Source: Symsagittifera roscoffensis
Lineage: Eukaryota > Xenacoelomorpha > Acoela > Convolutidae
Length of the DNA: 64,000 nt
Assembly: GCF_963678635.1 (NCBI RefSeq)
Contig: NC_087066.1
Location: 67,279,477 to 67,343,476 of the forward strand
Reading direction: 5' to 3'
The position numbers were made by a program, and so were the translations under genes. Shown here in pieces: positions 43,925 to 55,901 of this stretch (the stretch's first letter is position 1; every line of letters begins with the position of its first letter). The notes beneath the pieces are model-generated. The model saw only the letters and a list, made by a program, of their open reading frames with translations, had not been told where the DNA came from and made no database searches.

Positions 43925-46900
43925 ATGAAGTCAAAAAACTTAAGCTTTTTGCAATACATCTTCGTTGGCTCGTTTATTTTGTTCAAGTTTTGTGATTGTC
44001 TACATAAATCAGAAGAATATGGTCCGACAAATGGAGTTGAGGGAGAGCAACGTTTGATGAAGAAATTGAAGAGTAGCATACCTACCATGTGGCCGCCTGT
44101 GGATATGGTCAACAGAACGGTATTCATCTATGTTGATCTATTCAAGATACAAGAAGTGGACGAAAAGGTGAGGATCTCTTTCATCAATTCAAATTGTGTA
44201 TCGATTTTGTTTGACACTTGTAAAAAGCCTGAAACTCAAAAAAAATGATCCAGTCAGCTGACAAAGATTGAGACCGTCTCAAATTAACTCATATTAATTC
44301 TGATACTCTTTTTGTAACACTGTTATCAGAAATTTAGAGCATGTTTGCGATCTTGATTAGGTACAAGGAGAATACCTGTTTTGTTGATAGAATGGCATGT
44401 GGGTCGGCAAATTCTTCATCTATGTCTACTACTATTCGCCCAGTGCCCAATGGAACAAGAGTGAATACAACAATGGCACCGTCGAGTCATTCCTCCTTCC
44501 CAAAGGCACACTTTGGATGCCCGATATTAGTAAGTCAGGCCACTTTTGACCTTTATTGAATTACAACGAGAACGATTGAAACTCATGCGCAGAATCGAAA
44601 CTACAACTTACCACTAATCATCAGTACCACTTGTCATCGATTATAATCGATTATAAAGAATTATTTTTTTTTGGCAATATAGCTCTGACATTTTAACCAC
44701 ATTTTTAATAAATTGTATATAGAAATTGTAATTCTCATAGTATATGAACTATAAAAAAGTAATAAAAAAAACTTTAATAAAATTTTACTGCTGCTTTTGC
44801 AAAAGACTTGTTTCTTTTTTTTAGTGTGAGATTTAACTTGGCCAGAAAAAATTTATTTTTTTATACTTCACTTCCTAATGTTTTTTGTATGTTTTTTATA
44901 CATTTTTTTCAGTTTCATAATTTTTTCCGCCCTGCATTTATTTTCTTCAATTTACGTCCCTCCCCGTTTTCAACTTATATCACCCATATTTCACTTTTCG
45001 ATCTAAAAAAAAAATTTCCTCAAAACATTATAAAAGCGCATATATTCGACTACCAGGCCTTCTTCTATCATTTTTAGCTGATTGTGTAAGGCCAGGCCTG
45101 GGAATAGCCACTTTGGTAAGTTCTATAACTTTATTAAATAATGGTGGCTGAGTTTTTCCAGTTTTTCCGAAATAAATTTTTTTGTTTCCCAATTTTTCTG
45201 TTTTTCGATTTCTATTTTTCAGTCACTACTATTTGCTAGCTTGCAATTCTGTGCTTGCGTTGTATCCCAAAGGACGCAAGGATCCGCATTGCCGCTGTAA
45301 TTTAATTTTGAGCTTCGAGCTTAAACATTTTTCAGAGTGTAGAAAATGTGTGTCAAAAAATGGCTTAAAAAAGACTGGAGAAAAAATCATTCCCGAGGAC
45401 AAATATTCCATTGTTTTTTCTAAAATTTGGAACTACGAGATTTTTGAGTTATACTTTGAGAAAATTTTAGTCGAAAAAAGGAATGCAAAGATCACAAGCT
45501 GCAGCGTCTAAAAATGGTGAGAGCAGACGCTAATTTTATTTTTTTCTGACCCTTTTTTGGAACAAATTTGTCACAAGTTTGTTCATATGAAAAAAATAGG
45601 CTGGTATTTTTTGTTTTTGTTTGTTCGGTAGACCGCAGAAAGTGTTTAAAGAGAAAAGAGCAGTTAAGTTGCTTATGAAGCCAAATTTTTTTTCATACAA
45701 GATGATAATTCTCGTTGAAATACATTAGAAATAGGTACAGGGGACTTTGCCGAGGTACAAATGCGCTAGCTTCAATGACTTTTTGATTGAGGCGTGTAAT
45801 ACTGCGTTTTTTCAACTATTTCGTTTTATCACTTTTTGTTCCGACCATTGAAAATGGGGAGGAGCTTTGATTTCTCATAGATTTTTGTTTTTTTGTTTTC
45901 CACGCAAAAGCAGCTACCACAAATTGTCATCAGACATTTCAAAGCCCTTTCAGACGTGATTCATAGGACATCAAAAAAATTTTAAAAAGCTTTCCCGGTG
46001 TCGAGAAAAACCGTTTTGAAATTTTGATTTTTGTCCAATCTCGAGCAAGTGAGCAGGCTTACATTAGCTCATTAATGCTTAATTTAAGCCTTGCAATTCT
46101 ATTTTTGCTCTAATGAAGTTAGTTTTTGGAGTTTTTACCTTCATCTTAGGAATCAAAAACTTCAATTTTTTTGTTTTCGTTTTGAAAAAAAATTTCCGCT
46201 CTACTTTTTCGCTCAGATTTTTTTTCACTTCAAGCCGAAAAAACGACTCTAATTGAAAAAATAATTTTGATGTAATTTTTTAAGACTGGTCGGAACACTC
46301 TGTGCTACTTGCACAGTAACCGGTTATCCTTGTATCTATTTTGTTTTAGTTGTACATGAGGCATCGGAAAGAAAGTATGACGCGTTTAACAGACAGGTGG
46401 TGTTTGAACATGGAATGATTTTGGCAATGACGACTCTAACAACTTGTCAAATGAGTTGCCTCTTCGATGTGTCCCAGTTTCCCTTCGATTCGCAGCAATG
46501 TGTAGTAACTTTGACAACTCATGTGTCGCGACCATCCGACTACCAGCTAGGTGCACCCTTAGTCATACGTTTTTGTTATTTCATTCATCACATTAGGCAG
46601 AAAAAACGCCAGCGCTTTGGAAAACTATACGAAAAACTTTCAACTGTGTTTTGTGTGCTCGGATTTTTCTGTGCTCTTTGCTCCACATCTGGCTACTCTT
46701 GCTGTATTATTGAGCGATAACAATGGGATGTTTTTGATTCGGTTTGAGGCATTTTTTTTTGTTTTTTGGCTTTCCAGCCTTATGAAGCCGTGAAAATTAC
46801 CCAAATTTTTCAAAAATTTTGGCAAAAAAACTTCAAAAAATAGCCGATTTTGATCGATACGGTTGATGCATATTGGGGTCAAACCCTACCAAATTTTGGT

Positions 46901-49900
46901 CGAGAACATTCAAAGATAAAGTGAGCATCCGAATCGGGTTTGGCGGCAAACATAAAGTGAGCTATGTTTTTTTATTAAGTGGTCTTTATTTCTGAGAATC
47001 GTTCTTCATAAAAATTTGAGCTTTTTTCATGGAGTTGCATGAATGAATATATTTATGAATACATGAACGGGGGGGGGGGGGAGGGTTTCATCGACCTTCT
47101 CAAAAAAACTCATTCAATCTTCTTGCAACACAAAAAATTTACCAAATAAGTACTTTTTATAGACAACAAACACACTTAAAAGATAAGCATAGAAAGGAAA
47201 AAAACTGGAACCGAGTCTGGCGTGCTGGTTGCGTTTCTGTAATTGCAGGTAAGAACGAAGCAGGGGATCATTGGGCTCAAAATGGTTTTATGGGGTTTCT
47301 GTTGTTGCCATGACTTTGTGACGACAACTACTCGCAGTTAGGAGGAAGAGGCTTGGTGCAATCAACCTTTTTCATGAAAGAATATAGGTAAAAATCAACC
47401 AGAGGTTTTCTGATCTTAGATTAAATTGGCATCAATAATTTGCAGGCCTGGAAGATAGATTCTTTCCTCCCAATAGCTTTGGGAAGTCACACCTGCCTCT
47501 AAAGTTTTTCACTGCTAGCGACCAATGGCGACTCAAAACACCCGTTCAAATTCAATTGGACGAGTTGCCACCTACACAAAACGAGACTCGGGGTCGTCCA
47601 ATGATTCGTGTAACCATTGATCTGCAACGTCGTCCTTTATTCTACAAACTGGTGTTTGTGTACCCGTCTGTCATTTTGTACCTCCTATCTTCCGTCACTT
47701 TTTTCATCCCCCCAGATTCGGGGGAGAAAGTTTCGTTTGCAGTGACTATCTTGTTAACGGAAGTAGTGTCGTGTGGGACACTGGTGGATGTCTTGCCCGC
47801 CAGCTCACATCACGTGCCCTTTCTGATTTTTTTCATGGCTGCAGTCACACTCCACCTCACTTGCACATGTGTCATGGCCGTCTCAGGTACATCTTTTCAA
47901 ACCAATCATTTATCATGTGCCCTTTCTCATTTATTTCATGGCTGCAGTCACACTCCACCTCACTTGCACATGTGTCATGGCCGTCTCAGGTACATCTTTT
48001 CAAACCAATCATTTATCATGTGCCCTTTCTGATTTTTTTCATGGCTGCAGTCACACTCCACCTCACTTGCACATGTGTCATGGCCGTCTCAGGTACATCT
48101 TTTCAAACCAATCATTTATCATGTGCCCTTTCTCATTTATTTCATGGCTGCAGTCACACTCCACCTCACTTGCACATGTGTCATGGCCGTCTCAGGTACA
48201 TCTTTTCAAACCAATCATTTATCATGTGCCCTTTCTGATTTATTTCATGGCTGCAGTCACACTCCACCTCACTTGCACTTGTGTCATGGCCGTCTCAGGT
48301 ACATCTTTTCAAACCAATCATTTATCATGTGCCCTTTCTCATTTATTTCATGGCTGCAGTCACACTCCACCTCACTTGCACATGTGTCATGGCCGTCTCA
48401 GGTACATCTTTTCAAACCAATCATTTATCATGTGCCCTTTCTGATTTATTTCATGGCTGCAGTCACACTCCACCTCACTTGCACTTGTGTCATGGCCGTC
48501 TCAGGTACATCTTTTCAAACCAATCATTTATCATGTGCCCTTTCTCATTTATTTCATGGCTGCAGTCACACTCCACCTCACTTGCACATGTGTCATGGCC
48601 GTCTCAGGTACATCTTTTCAAACCAATCATTTATCATGTGCCCTTTCTCATTTATTTCATGGCTGCAGTCACACTCCACCTCACTTGCACATGTGTCATG
48701 GCCGTCTCAGGTACATCTTTTCAAACCAATCATTTATCATGTGCCCTTTCTGATTTATTTCATGGCTGCAGTCACACTCCACCTCACTTGCACATGTGTC
48801 ATGGCCGTCTCAGGTACATCTTTTCAAACCAATCATTTATCATGTGCCCTTTCTGATTTATTTCATGGCTGCAGTCACACTCCACCTCACTTGCACATGT
48901 GTCATGGCCGTCTCAGGTACATCTTTTCAAACCAATCATTTATCATGTGCCCTTTCTCATTTATTTCATGGCTGCAGTCACACTCCACCTCACTTGCACT
49001 TGTGTCATGGCCGTCTCAGGTACATCTTTTCAAACCAATCATTTATCATGTGCCCTTTCTCATTTATTTCATGGCTGCAGTCACACTCCACCTCACTTGC
49101 ACTTGTGTCATGGCCGTCTCAGGTACATCTTTTCAAACCAATCATTTATCATGTGCCCTTTCTGATTTATTTCATGGCTGCAGTCACACTCCACCTCACT
49201 TGCACTTGTGTCATGGCCGTCTCAGGTACATCTTTTCAAACCAATCATTTATCATGTGCCCTTTCTCATTTATTTCATGGCTGCAGTCACACTCCACCTC
49301 ACTTGCACTTGTGTCATGGCCGTCTCAGGTACATCTTTTCAAACCAATCATTTATCATGTGCCCTTTCTGATTTATTTCATGGCTGCAGTCACACTCCAC
49401 CTCACTTGCACATGTGTCATGGCCGTCTCAGGTACATCTTTTCAAACCAATCATTTATCATGTGCCCTTTCTCATTTATTTCATGGCTGCAGTCACACTC
49501 CACCTCACTTGCACATGTGTCATGGCCGTCTCAGGTACATCTTTTCAAACCAATCATTTATCATGTGCCCTTTCTCATTTATTTCATGGCTGCAGTCACA
49601 CTCCACCTCACTTGCACATGTGTCATGGCCGTCTCAGGTACATCTTTTCAAACCAATCATTTATCATGTGCCCTTTCTCATTTATTTCATGGCTGCAGTC
49701 ACACTCCACCTCACTTGCACATGTGTCATGGCCGTCTCAGGTACATCTTTTCAAACCAATCATTTATCATGTGCCCTTTCTGATTTATTTCATGGCTGCA
49801 GTCACACTCCACCTCACTTGCACATGTGTCATGGCCGTCTCAGGTACATCTTTTCAAACCAATCATTTATCATGTGCCCTTTCTGATTTATTTCATGGCT

Positions 49901-52797
49901 GCAGTCACACTCCACCTCACTTGCACATGTGTCATGGCCGTCTCAGGTACATCTTTTCAAACCAATCATTTATCATGTGCCCTTTCTCATTTATTTCATG
50001 GCTGCAGTCACACTCCACCTCACTTGCACTTGTGTCATGGCCGTCTCAGGTACATCTTTTCAAACCAATCATTTATCATGTGCCCTTTCTCATTTATTTC
50101 ATGGCTGCAGTCACACTCCACCTCACTTGCACTTGTGTCATGGCCGTCTCAGGTACATCTTTTCAAACCAATCATTTATCATGTGCCCTTTCTCATTTAT
50201 TTCATGGCTGCAGTCACACTCCACCTCACTTGCACTTGTGTCATGGCCGTCTCAGGTACATCTTTTCAAACCAATCATTTATCATGTGCCCTTTCTCATT
50301 TATTTCATGGCTGCAGTCACACTCCACCTCACTTGCACTTGTGTCATGGCCGTCTCAGGTACATCTTTTCAAACCAATCATTTATCATGTGCCCTTTCTG
50401 ATTTATTTCATGGCTGCAGTCACACTCCACCTCACTTGCACATGTGTCATGGCCGTCTCAGGTACATCTTTTCAAACCAATCATTTATCATGTGCCCTTT
50501 CTCATTTATTTCATGGCTGCAGTCACACTCCACCTCACTTGCACATGTGTCATGGCCGTCTCAGGTACATCTTTTCAAACCAATCATTTATCATGTGCCC
50601 TTTCTCATTTATTTCATGGCTGCAGTCACACTCCACCTCACTTGCACATGTGTCATGGCCGTCTCAGGTACATCTTTTCAAACCAATCATTTATCATGTG
50701 CCCTTTCTCATTTATTTCATGGCTGCAGTCACACTCCACCTCACTTGCACATGTGTCATAGCCGTCTCAGGTACATCTTTTTAACCCAATCATTTACCTC
50801 TACACAAATACATTTTTCAAAACTTCATTTGTATTTTCATATTATAAAAACTTTATTTGTATTTAAGTTTTTGACTTGAAGTAAGTTGCAGAAGTTTGGT
50901 GGAGTATCTTAACTTGATCCAAAACTTTTTTTTTTAAGTTTTCATGGGGTGACAGACGTATAAAAGTGAGGTTAAATAGCTATAAATTGAGAGGTTAATA
51001 AGCAGTAAATAAGTATTATATTAAACAATGAGAATTAAAGTTACAAGAAAATGTAACGTTGAGCAAAATAGTTTATAAATACATTAATTAAAAAATGTTC
51101 ACAAAAACATTGTCGTTAACAAATTTTTTAGCACGGGCACAGAAGAGTAATTCAATATCATTGGAAAAAACTTACAAAGTAAAATTAGGCAGATTTCTAC
51201 TTGCAGTCTGCGGAAAAATAAAGCAGAAAAGTTTCCGTTCTATTTATATTTCGGTCAGTCTTTGGTCCAGGTTGAGTTCGGCTGGGTAACTTTTCACCTG
51301 GCAGTTGGTGTTGGTTAAAGCCATTACATTTTGTTGCAGCACTGCTCTCTGTTTCTGATTATCATTAGGAATTCGACTCAGGAATTGGACCCACTGCCGA
51401 CCCAGAGGGTCCCCCCTTTGTACTATTTTGAGATATCTATTTTTGGCTGACTGACCCAAAAATTTGTTTAAAGGCGCCTTAGGCGCCAATATATGTTAAA
51501 TTTGAGGGGGAGCAGTCGAAAAAAAGAACGCAATTGTTGGTCAAAATTTGTCAAAAAAGTGCCCCAAAAACGGTCTTTTTGACCTAAAATTTTGGTTTTT
51601 TTCTTTCAAAGTTCACGTTCAAAATTTGGGTAATCAGAAATGATTATTTTTTTTGTTCCGACCATGTGAAAAATGTTGCGAAACTTAGTACTCGGGTGTG
51701 CATTATTTATTTTCCAAGCTTAACAGGTACCACAAGCTCGAGTGATATATCATAATAAACCCCTTTCAGTCCTGATTCGAACGATTTTTAAAAAATTTCA
51801 AAATGTTGTCCCAGTATTGGGAAAAACTGGTTTATAATTTCATCTTTTTATTCCTAATTTGAGCTGATAAAGCTAGCGAGCAGATATAATAAATTTTTTT
51901 CATTTCTTAATATTTAAAAAAAACTTAATTAGTTTAACCCGAGTGAAATTAGTTTTGAACAGTTTCTTAGCGCCTTTTTAGAACCAAAAATTTCAAAAAT
52001 TAAAAAAACTGCTACAAAATTTGAAAACTTGAAAAGCGTTTTTTTTATTACTTTTGTTTTGTTTTTCTAGAAAAAATAGTGTTCAATTTGCTTACTTTGC
52101 TGTGCTTTTTGATTATGCCTAAGCTCTAGTTTTTCCTTCATATCCTTTTATGACGTCATGAAGAAAAACCGACACTAATTTGAACATGACTGCTCGTATC
52201 AGGGCAACGCAAAGCCTTGAATGTTCCGACTGTCCATAAACTGGTCTCAAGTAGTTGTTGACTTATGAAACATTGAATTTTAAGCTGAATCACGACTATA
52301 ACTTTTAAGCTGAATTTTAGGAATCGTGTATGGAATTAAAAATATCGTGTATGGAATCGAAACTAATATGAAGATTAAAAAAACCTTATTTTTATTGTTT
52401 TGTGAATGTGGTATCCTTGTTAGATATTCTGATCTACCACATCAATGCGGATAAATTGAAGTGATCACTGAGATCAAAAATGTTCTTCTTTTTAGTTGTC
52501 TACATTCACCACAACTCATCCTTCATGGAAATGTACGAGTGGGTTGAGCAGCTAATATCTAGTAAACACTTAATCTGTCTCTTTCTAAAACCCTTTCAGA
52601 ACAAAAAAGAATCTTCAGGAGACTCGAGAGTAGAAATTGCTGACCAGATCTACCCATCTGGGAAAGAAGATGTGGAAAATACCGAATTGAAGTGGAAATA
52701 TTTGGCTAGTTTTCTGGACAGATTATGTTTTATCACACATGTTGTGTTCATGGTGGTAGTTTTGGCTGTTTTCTTTTATCAAACGACAGTTGCATAA
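43925..52797 (+). CDS. nAChR-like Cys-loop ligand-gated channel B, complete
   Basis: Five exons: 43925-44167, 44391-44529, 46350-46550, 47446-47886 and 52496-52797, giving 441 residues. Such subunits form five-membered neurotransmitter-gated channels in the plasma membrane. In order: signal peptide; WPPVDMVNRTVFIYVD; the W-x-PD motif; Cys-loop CLFDVSQFPFDSQQC; RRPLFYKLVFVYPSVILYLL (M1); GEKVSFAVTILLTEVVS (M2), with Glu at the inner mouth as in cation-selective members; HHVPFLIFFMAAVTLHLTC (M3); an unusually short cytoplasmic loop (QNKKESSGDSRVEI...); and LDRLCFITHVVFMVVVLAVF (M4). No paired cysteines of an alpha-type loop C are seen, so a non-alpha subunit is likely. Exon 4 ends GTCTCAG|GTACAT at the start of a 29-copy minisatellite that repeats this donor. 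Confidence 0.9.
47815..50797 (+). repeat. 29-copy 103 bp minisatellite made of exon end plus splice donor
   Basis: The unit starts TGCCCTTTCT and includes GGCTGCAGTCACACTCC, ATGGCCGTCTCAG|GTACAT and the first 40 or so intron bases. Copies start at 47815 plus multiples of 103. Unit 1 is the genuine end of channel B exon 4 (M3); the following 28 units are in the intron. Two positions vary between units, CTGATTT/CTCATTT and GCACATGTG/GCACTTGTG. By these, units 6-16 and 16-26 repeat almost the same pattern, a ten-unit (1,030 bp) higher-order period. The unit has no stop in two frames, and in the third only in units with CTGATTT (TGA), so long artificial open frames run through the array. Each unit carries a potential donor and a CTGCAG acceptor-like word. 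Confidence 0.97.
50798..52495. other. Remainder of channel B intron 4
   Basis: It holds a repeat-family piece at 51290-51560 and a hairpin-repeat copy at 52188-52233. No exon is needed or seen between the minisatellite and exon 5. Confidence 0.6.
51290..51560. repeat. Interspersed repeat fragment
   Basis: It contains GGGTCC..CCTTTGTACTATTTTGAGA, GCGCCTTAGGCGCCAATATA and TTTGAGGGGGAGC. Matching sequence occurs inverted at about 59770-59910 and direct at about 60990-61110, with a trace at about 895-935. The other copies lie within hAT-like MITEs, so this is probably a member with eroded ends. Confidence 0.65.
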
Positions 52798-54238
52798 TAT
52801 ATTGAACAGTTTGAACAAATGATTGAAATAAGTTTTGGATGTTAGCTTTTAAACTTGGTAATCCTTATGATTGCTTCCAATTCTAAGGACAATGAAAGAG
52901 TTATTTTTGTGAACTCTACTTTGTCGACAAAAACAGCTGACCATGCATTTCCCATGCATCCCTGAACGTTTTCCATGCCTTTTAGTTCAACGGACCAAAT
53001 TGATTTGCTGTGCGCTCCAAATCACTATAAAAACCCTAATTTGACAAAATTTTCTGTGCCGCAGCCACATTTTTAAAAAAAACGGCAAAAAAGGCGTTTT
53101 TTTAGGCACTTTTTTGGAAAACTTTGACCAAAAAACCATTTTTTTGCGGCGTGCGCTCCCACGCATCAAATATATTGTTTAGGAATTCAATTTAAAAAAA
53201 CGGCTCAAATTTTGAGTAGTTATTGCTATAGGTTTTGAACGGTTTTTAACGGTTTCGACGGTTTGAATGTTTCTTGCAAAAATTTGAGCAATGTGTAAGC
53301 AGCTTGAGCGCATTTGTTAAAAAACCGCTCCAACCGCTCAAATCTTGAACCTTTTTAGAGCTGGATCTCGACTCGTAATATAGTAAGTCCCTGGTTCGTG
53401 TTTTATAACTACAAAATTAACATAAATTTTTTTAACTCATCCAGTTCACATCTTCAATAACCTTGCATTTTTAGAAACGCAAATTTTCCTGAAAACGAAC
53501 AAAAAAATTTGGGAAACGCGCGTTTTTTTATGAAGTCCCTAACCACAGTTCCTTGCAACTAATTGGACTTGAATAAATTTATAGTTTCGCAATCAGAAAT
53601 ATTTGCCTTTCAAATTAATCACTAATTCCTTGTGCTCTAAATCTTCTTAATATATGGTGCTCAAATAAGCTTAAGTAACGGTTCAAAAATATTCTAGAAA
53701 TAACTTATTCTAGGAAACAAAATATGAAAAGCTAGGTGTTGGATCTAAATTGAAAATCTTATTTTAGATGAAAATTTTTGACCAAAGTTTCTGGCTGGCC
53801 AAGTGTTTTTACGGATCTACTAGACTGAACTAATTGGATATATCAAACAAGCTGCCGCCCCCTCAAATTGAAAAAGCTTGGAGATTAAACAATTGGGTCT
53901 TATGCACTAAACCGCCAAAAATCAGATTTCATTTATGTTGGGTTGAAATTCATGCAATCGACACAATCAGGCATTTTAATCAAAATTCAATATTTAATTG
54001 AAAAGCGGAATTGAAAAACCAAGTTGATTGAAAGTGATTGGTTAATTGATGAACCAAATAATGAATAATAAATAACGATGAATAATAAAAGAGCTCTGAT
54101 ATCAGGGCGAAGTCCTGTCAGCTCTGATTGCTCTTTAACAGTTCTCGGATAGTTTTTGATCATCGAAGTTTCTGCAAACTATGAAGTTCAAATTTTAAGT
54201 GTAAGCATCTGAGTGCCATTTCGAAATAATTTGACTAC
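52798..54238. other. Space between channel B and the GC-rich foldback
   Basis: No gene seen. A repeat fragment similar to the MITE interior (AAAAAACGGCAAAAAAGGCG ... GTGCGCTCCCAC) occurs at 53085-53160, and one hairpin-repeat copy is at 54091-54130. Confidence 0.5.
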
Positions 54239-54506
54239 CCGGGTCGAGGTCCACCACTTAAGAAAAGACCGGCGCGACTCAAATTTGGCAATTCCAGAGC
54301 GGCGCGACTTTATATTGGCAATTCCAGACCGGCGCGACCGAAACTTGGCGATTGAAGGCCGGCTTATAGACTAAAGCGGCGCGGCGCGACTTAAGAAAAG
54401 ACTGACGGCGCGACTTAGGCACGCGGCGCGACTGCGAAATCCAGTCTGAAAACGGTATGCGGCGCGACTTACAAAGTCTTTTCTTAAGTCGCGGAAGTCG
54501 ACCCGG
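54239..54506. mobile_element. GC-rich foldback element with GGCGCGAC repeats
   Basis: A 268 bp island of CpG-rich DNA in very AT-rich surroundings. The ends are 31 bp inverted repeats matching at 27 positions; the left begins CCGGGTCGAGGTCC and continues ACTTAAGAAAAGAC. Between them the octamer GGCGCGAC occurs seven times, mostly followed by T, and TTGGCAATTCCAGA recurs twice. I found no clear target duplication. It resembles a small inverted-repeat element, but the internal motif array is unusual. Confidence 0.7.
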
Positions 54507-54907
54507 TTAATTACCTTGTTCCACTTCCATTTGCATCGTTTCTGTAGTTTTATTGGAAAATGATTCTATTCTAACGAGGAAAAGTCTGCGAAAATATTTT
54601 GGGTGAGCCGGAATGGTAAAAAAATTAGTCATGATTAAGTCAAATTGTTGCAAACTTATCTAAGATCAGGGAAAAAATGATTGAACTATTTTTAGTTTTT
54701 TAATTTGTGATCGTCAGGAGTTCTATCAGATTAGGCCGGGGACTCTATGTTTTCCACAAAATTCTATGAGAAGGTCTTCTGAAGTTTGAAGACCCAATTT
54801 TTAGGATTGTATTCAAATATAGGGACCCCCTGTCTTTTAGAAGGCGGGGAAATTTTTTTCCGATTAATTCTAAGCAATTTACATTTTTTATTCTGCTATC
54901 TCAAATA

Positions 54908-55566
54908 CAGTGCTGATTTAAATTAACCGGACAAAACGCGTTTAACTTGAAATTTGAAACGCGTTTTTCTCAAATTGGGTTGAGTTTAGGGGAAAACTTA
55001 TGAAAACAAAATTTGCTTAACATTTTGACAGAATTAATATGGTGTAATTTGTTTTACGAAATTCGGGCACAAAATTTTACCCCAAAAATGGGTCATTTTG
55101 GCTTTTTTTAGTTAATCAAAAATTACGCCGAAAATACCCAGTCGATCAGAGACATCATTATACTAAAGTGAGCCCCTTACGTAGCCCAACAAACTTTAAG
55201 AAGGGTATAATCTCCAAATATTGTATAAATTATTTATTTTTGTTTGATAGACAAAAAAGGTCGTTTTTACTATATAAATACCAACTTTTTATTTAAAAAC
55301 AGTTTTTGAACAATTTGCAATTTTTTTTTGGAGAAAATACCCTTCATAATGTTTATTGGGCTACGTAAGTGGCTCACTTTGATATAATTATGTCTGTGAT
55401 CAGCTGGGTTTTTTCGGCGTAATTTTTGATTAACTAAGAAAAGCCAAAATGACATTATATTAATCCTGCCAAAATTTTAGTCAAGTTTTGTCTTCATAAG
55501 TTTTCACCTAAACTCAACCCTATTGAAGTTTAGTTTGCTTTGTCCGGTTAATTTAAATCAGCACTG
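54908..55566. mobile_element. Foldback MITE, Tc1/mariner-like, with TA target duplication
   Basis: Starts CAGTGCTGATTTAAATTAAC and ends with its complement GTTAATTTAAATCAGCACTG; TA flanks both sides (54906-54907 and 55567-55568). The arms extend about 250 bp and carry the same blocks as the 7317-8037 copy (ACCCCAAAAATGGGTCA and others). No transposase. Confidence 0.88.
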
Positions 55567-55901
55567 TACCACGCTGTGTATTTTTTTTCAGCCAATCAAA
55601 ATTGCGCATCGCAAAAATTGTCAGCTGATATACAAATTTGAAATGGTGGTTGTATGCTTGCTGGCCGTCTTTTTAGCGAGTTATATAAAATCAGCTTTGA
55701 TGATCGGTTCTATGTTTGTCTCAATTTAAACTTCAAAATCATTTAATATCCCGCTAAAATTGAATCAGCTGGAAATTAATAGATTTTATGGAGGAAATTA
55801 AATGAAGCAAACAAACAAACTGATCCTTTTCCTACTATCGTTGCTACCACAACCCCAAAAAATTGTTTCGCATTTTCAGCTCCAAAAAAGTAGAAATTAA
55901 A

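Larger units (their letters stand above)
37159..47164. repeat. Segmental tandem duplication, copy 2, interrupted
   Basis: The second copy of the segment. It is split by a 2.25 kb block (41327-43576) absent from copy 1. It carries cassette ORFs A, B and C complete, the 5' part of D, and the first three exons of channel B, which here continue into the complete gene. Confidence 0.93.

Noticed and set aside
48075-49886. 603-codon open frame through the minisatellite, and several shorter ones
   Set aside because: The frame exists only because a 103 bp unit without stops in most frames is repeated; the peptide is the three frames of the unit in rotation. It is a repeat artefact unless cDNA shows otherwise.
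47815-50797. CRISPR-like array
   Set aside because: The units are contiguous with no unique spacers, and the DNA is intron-containing eukaryotic sequence.
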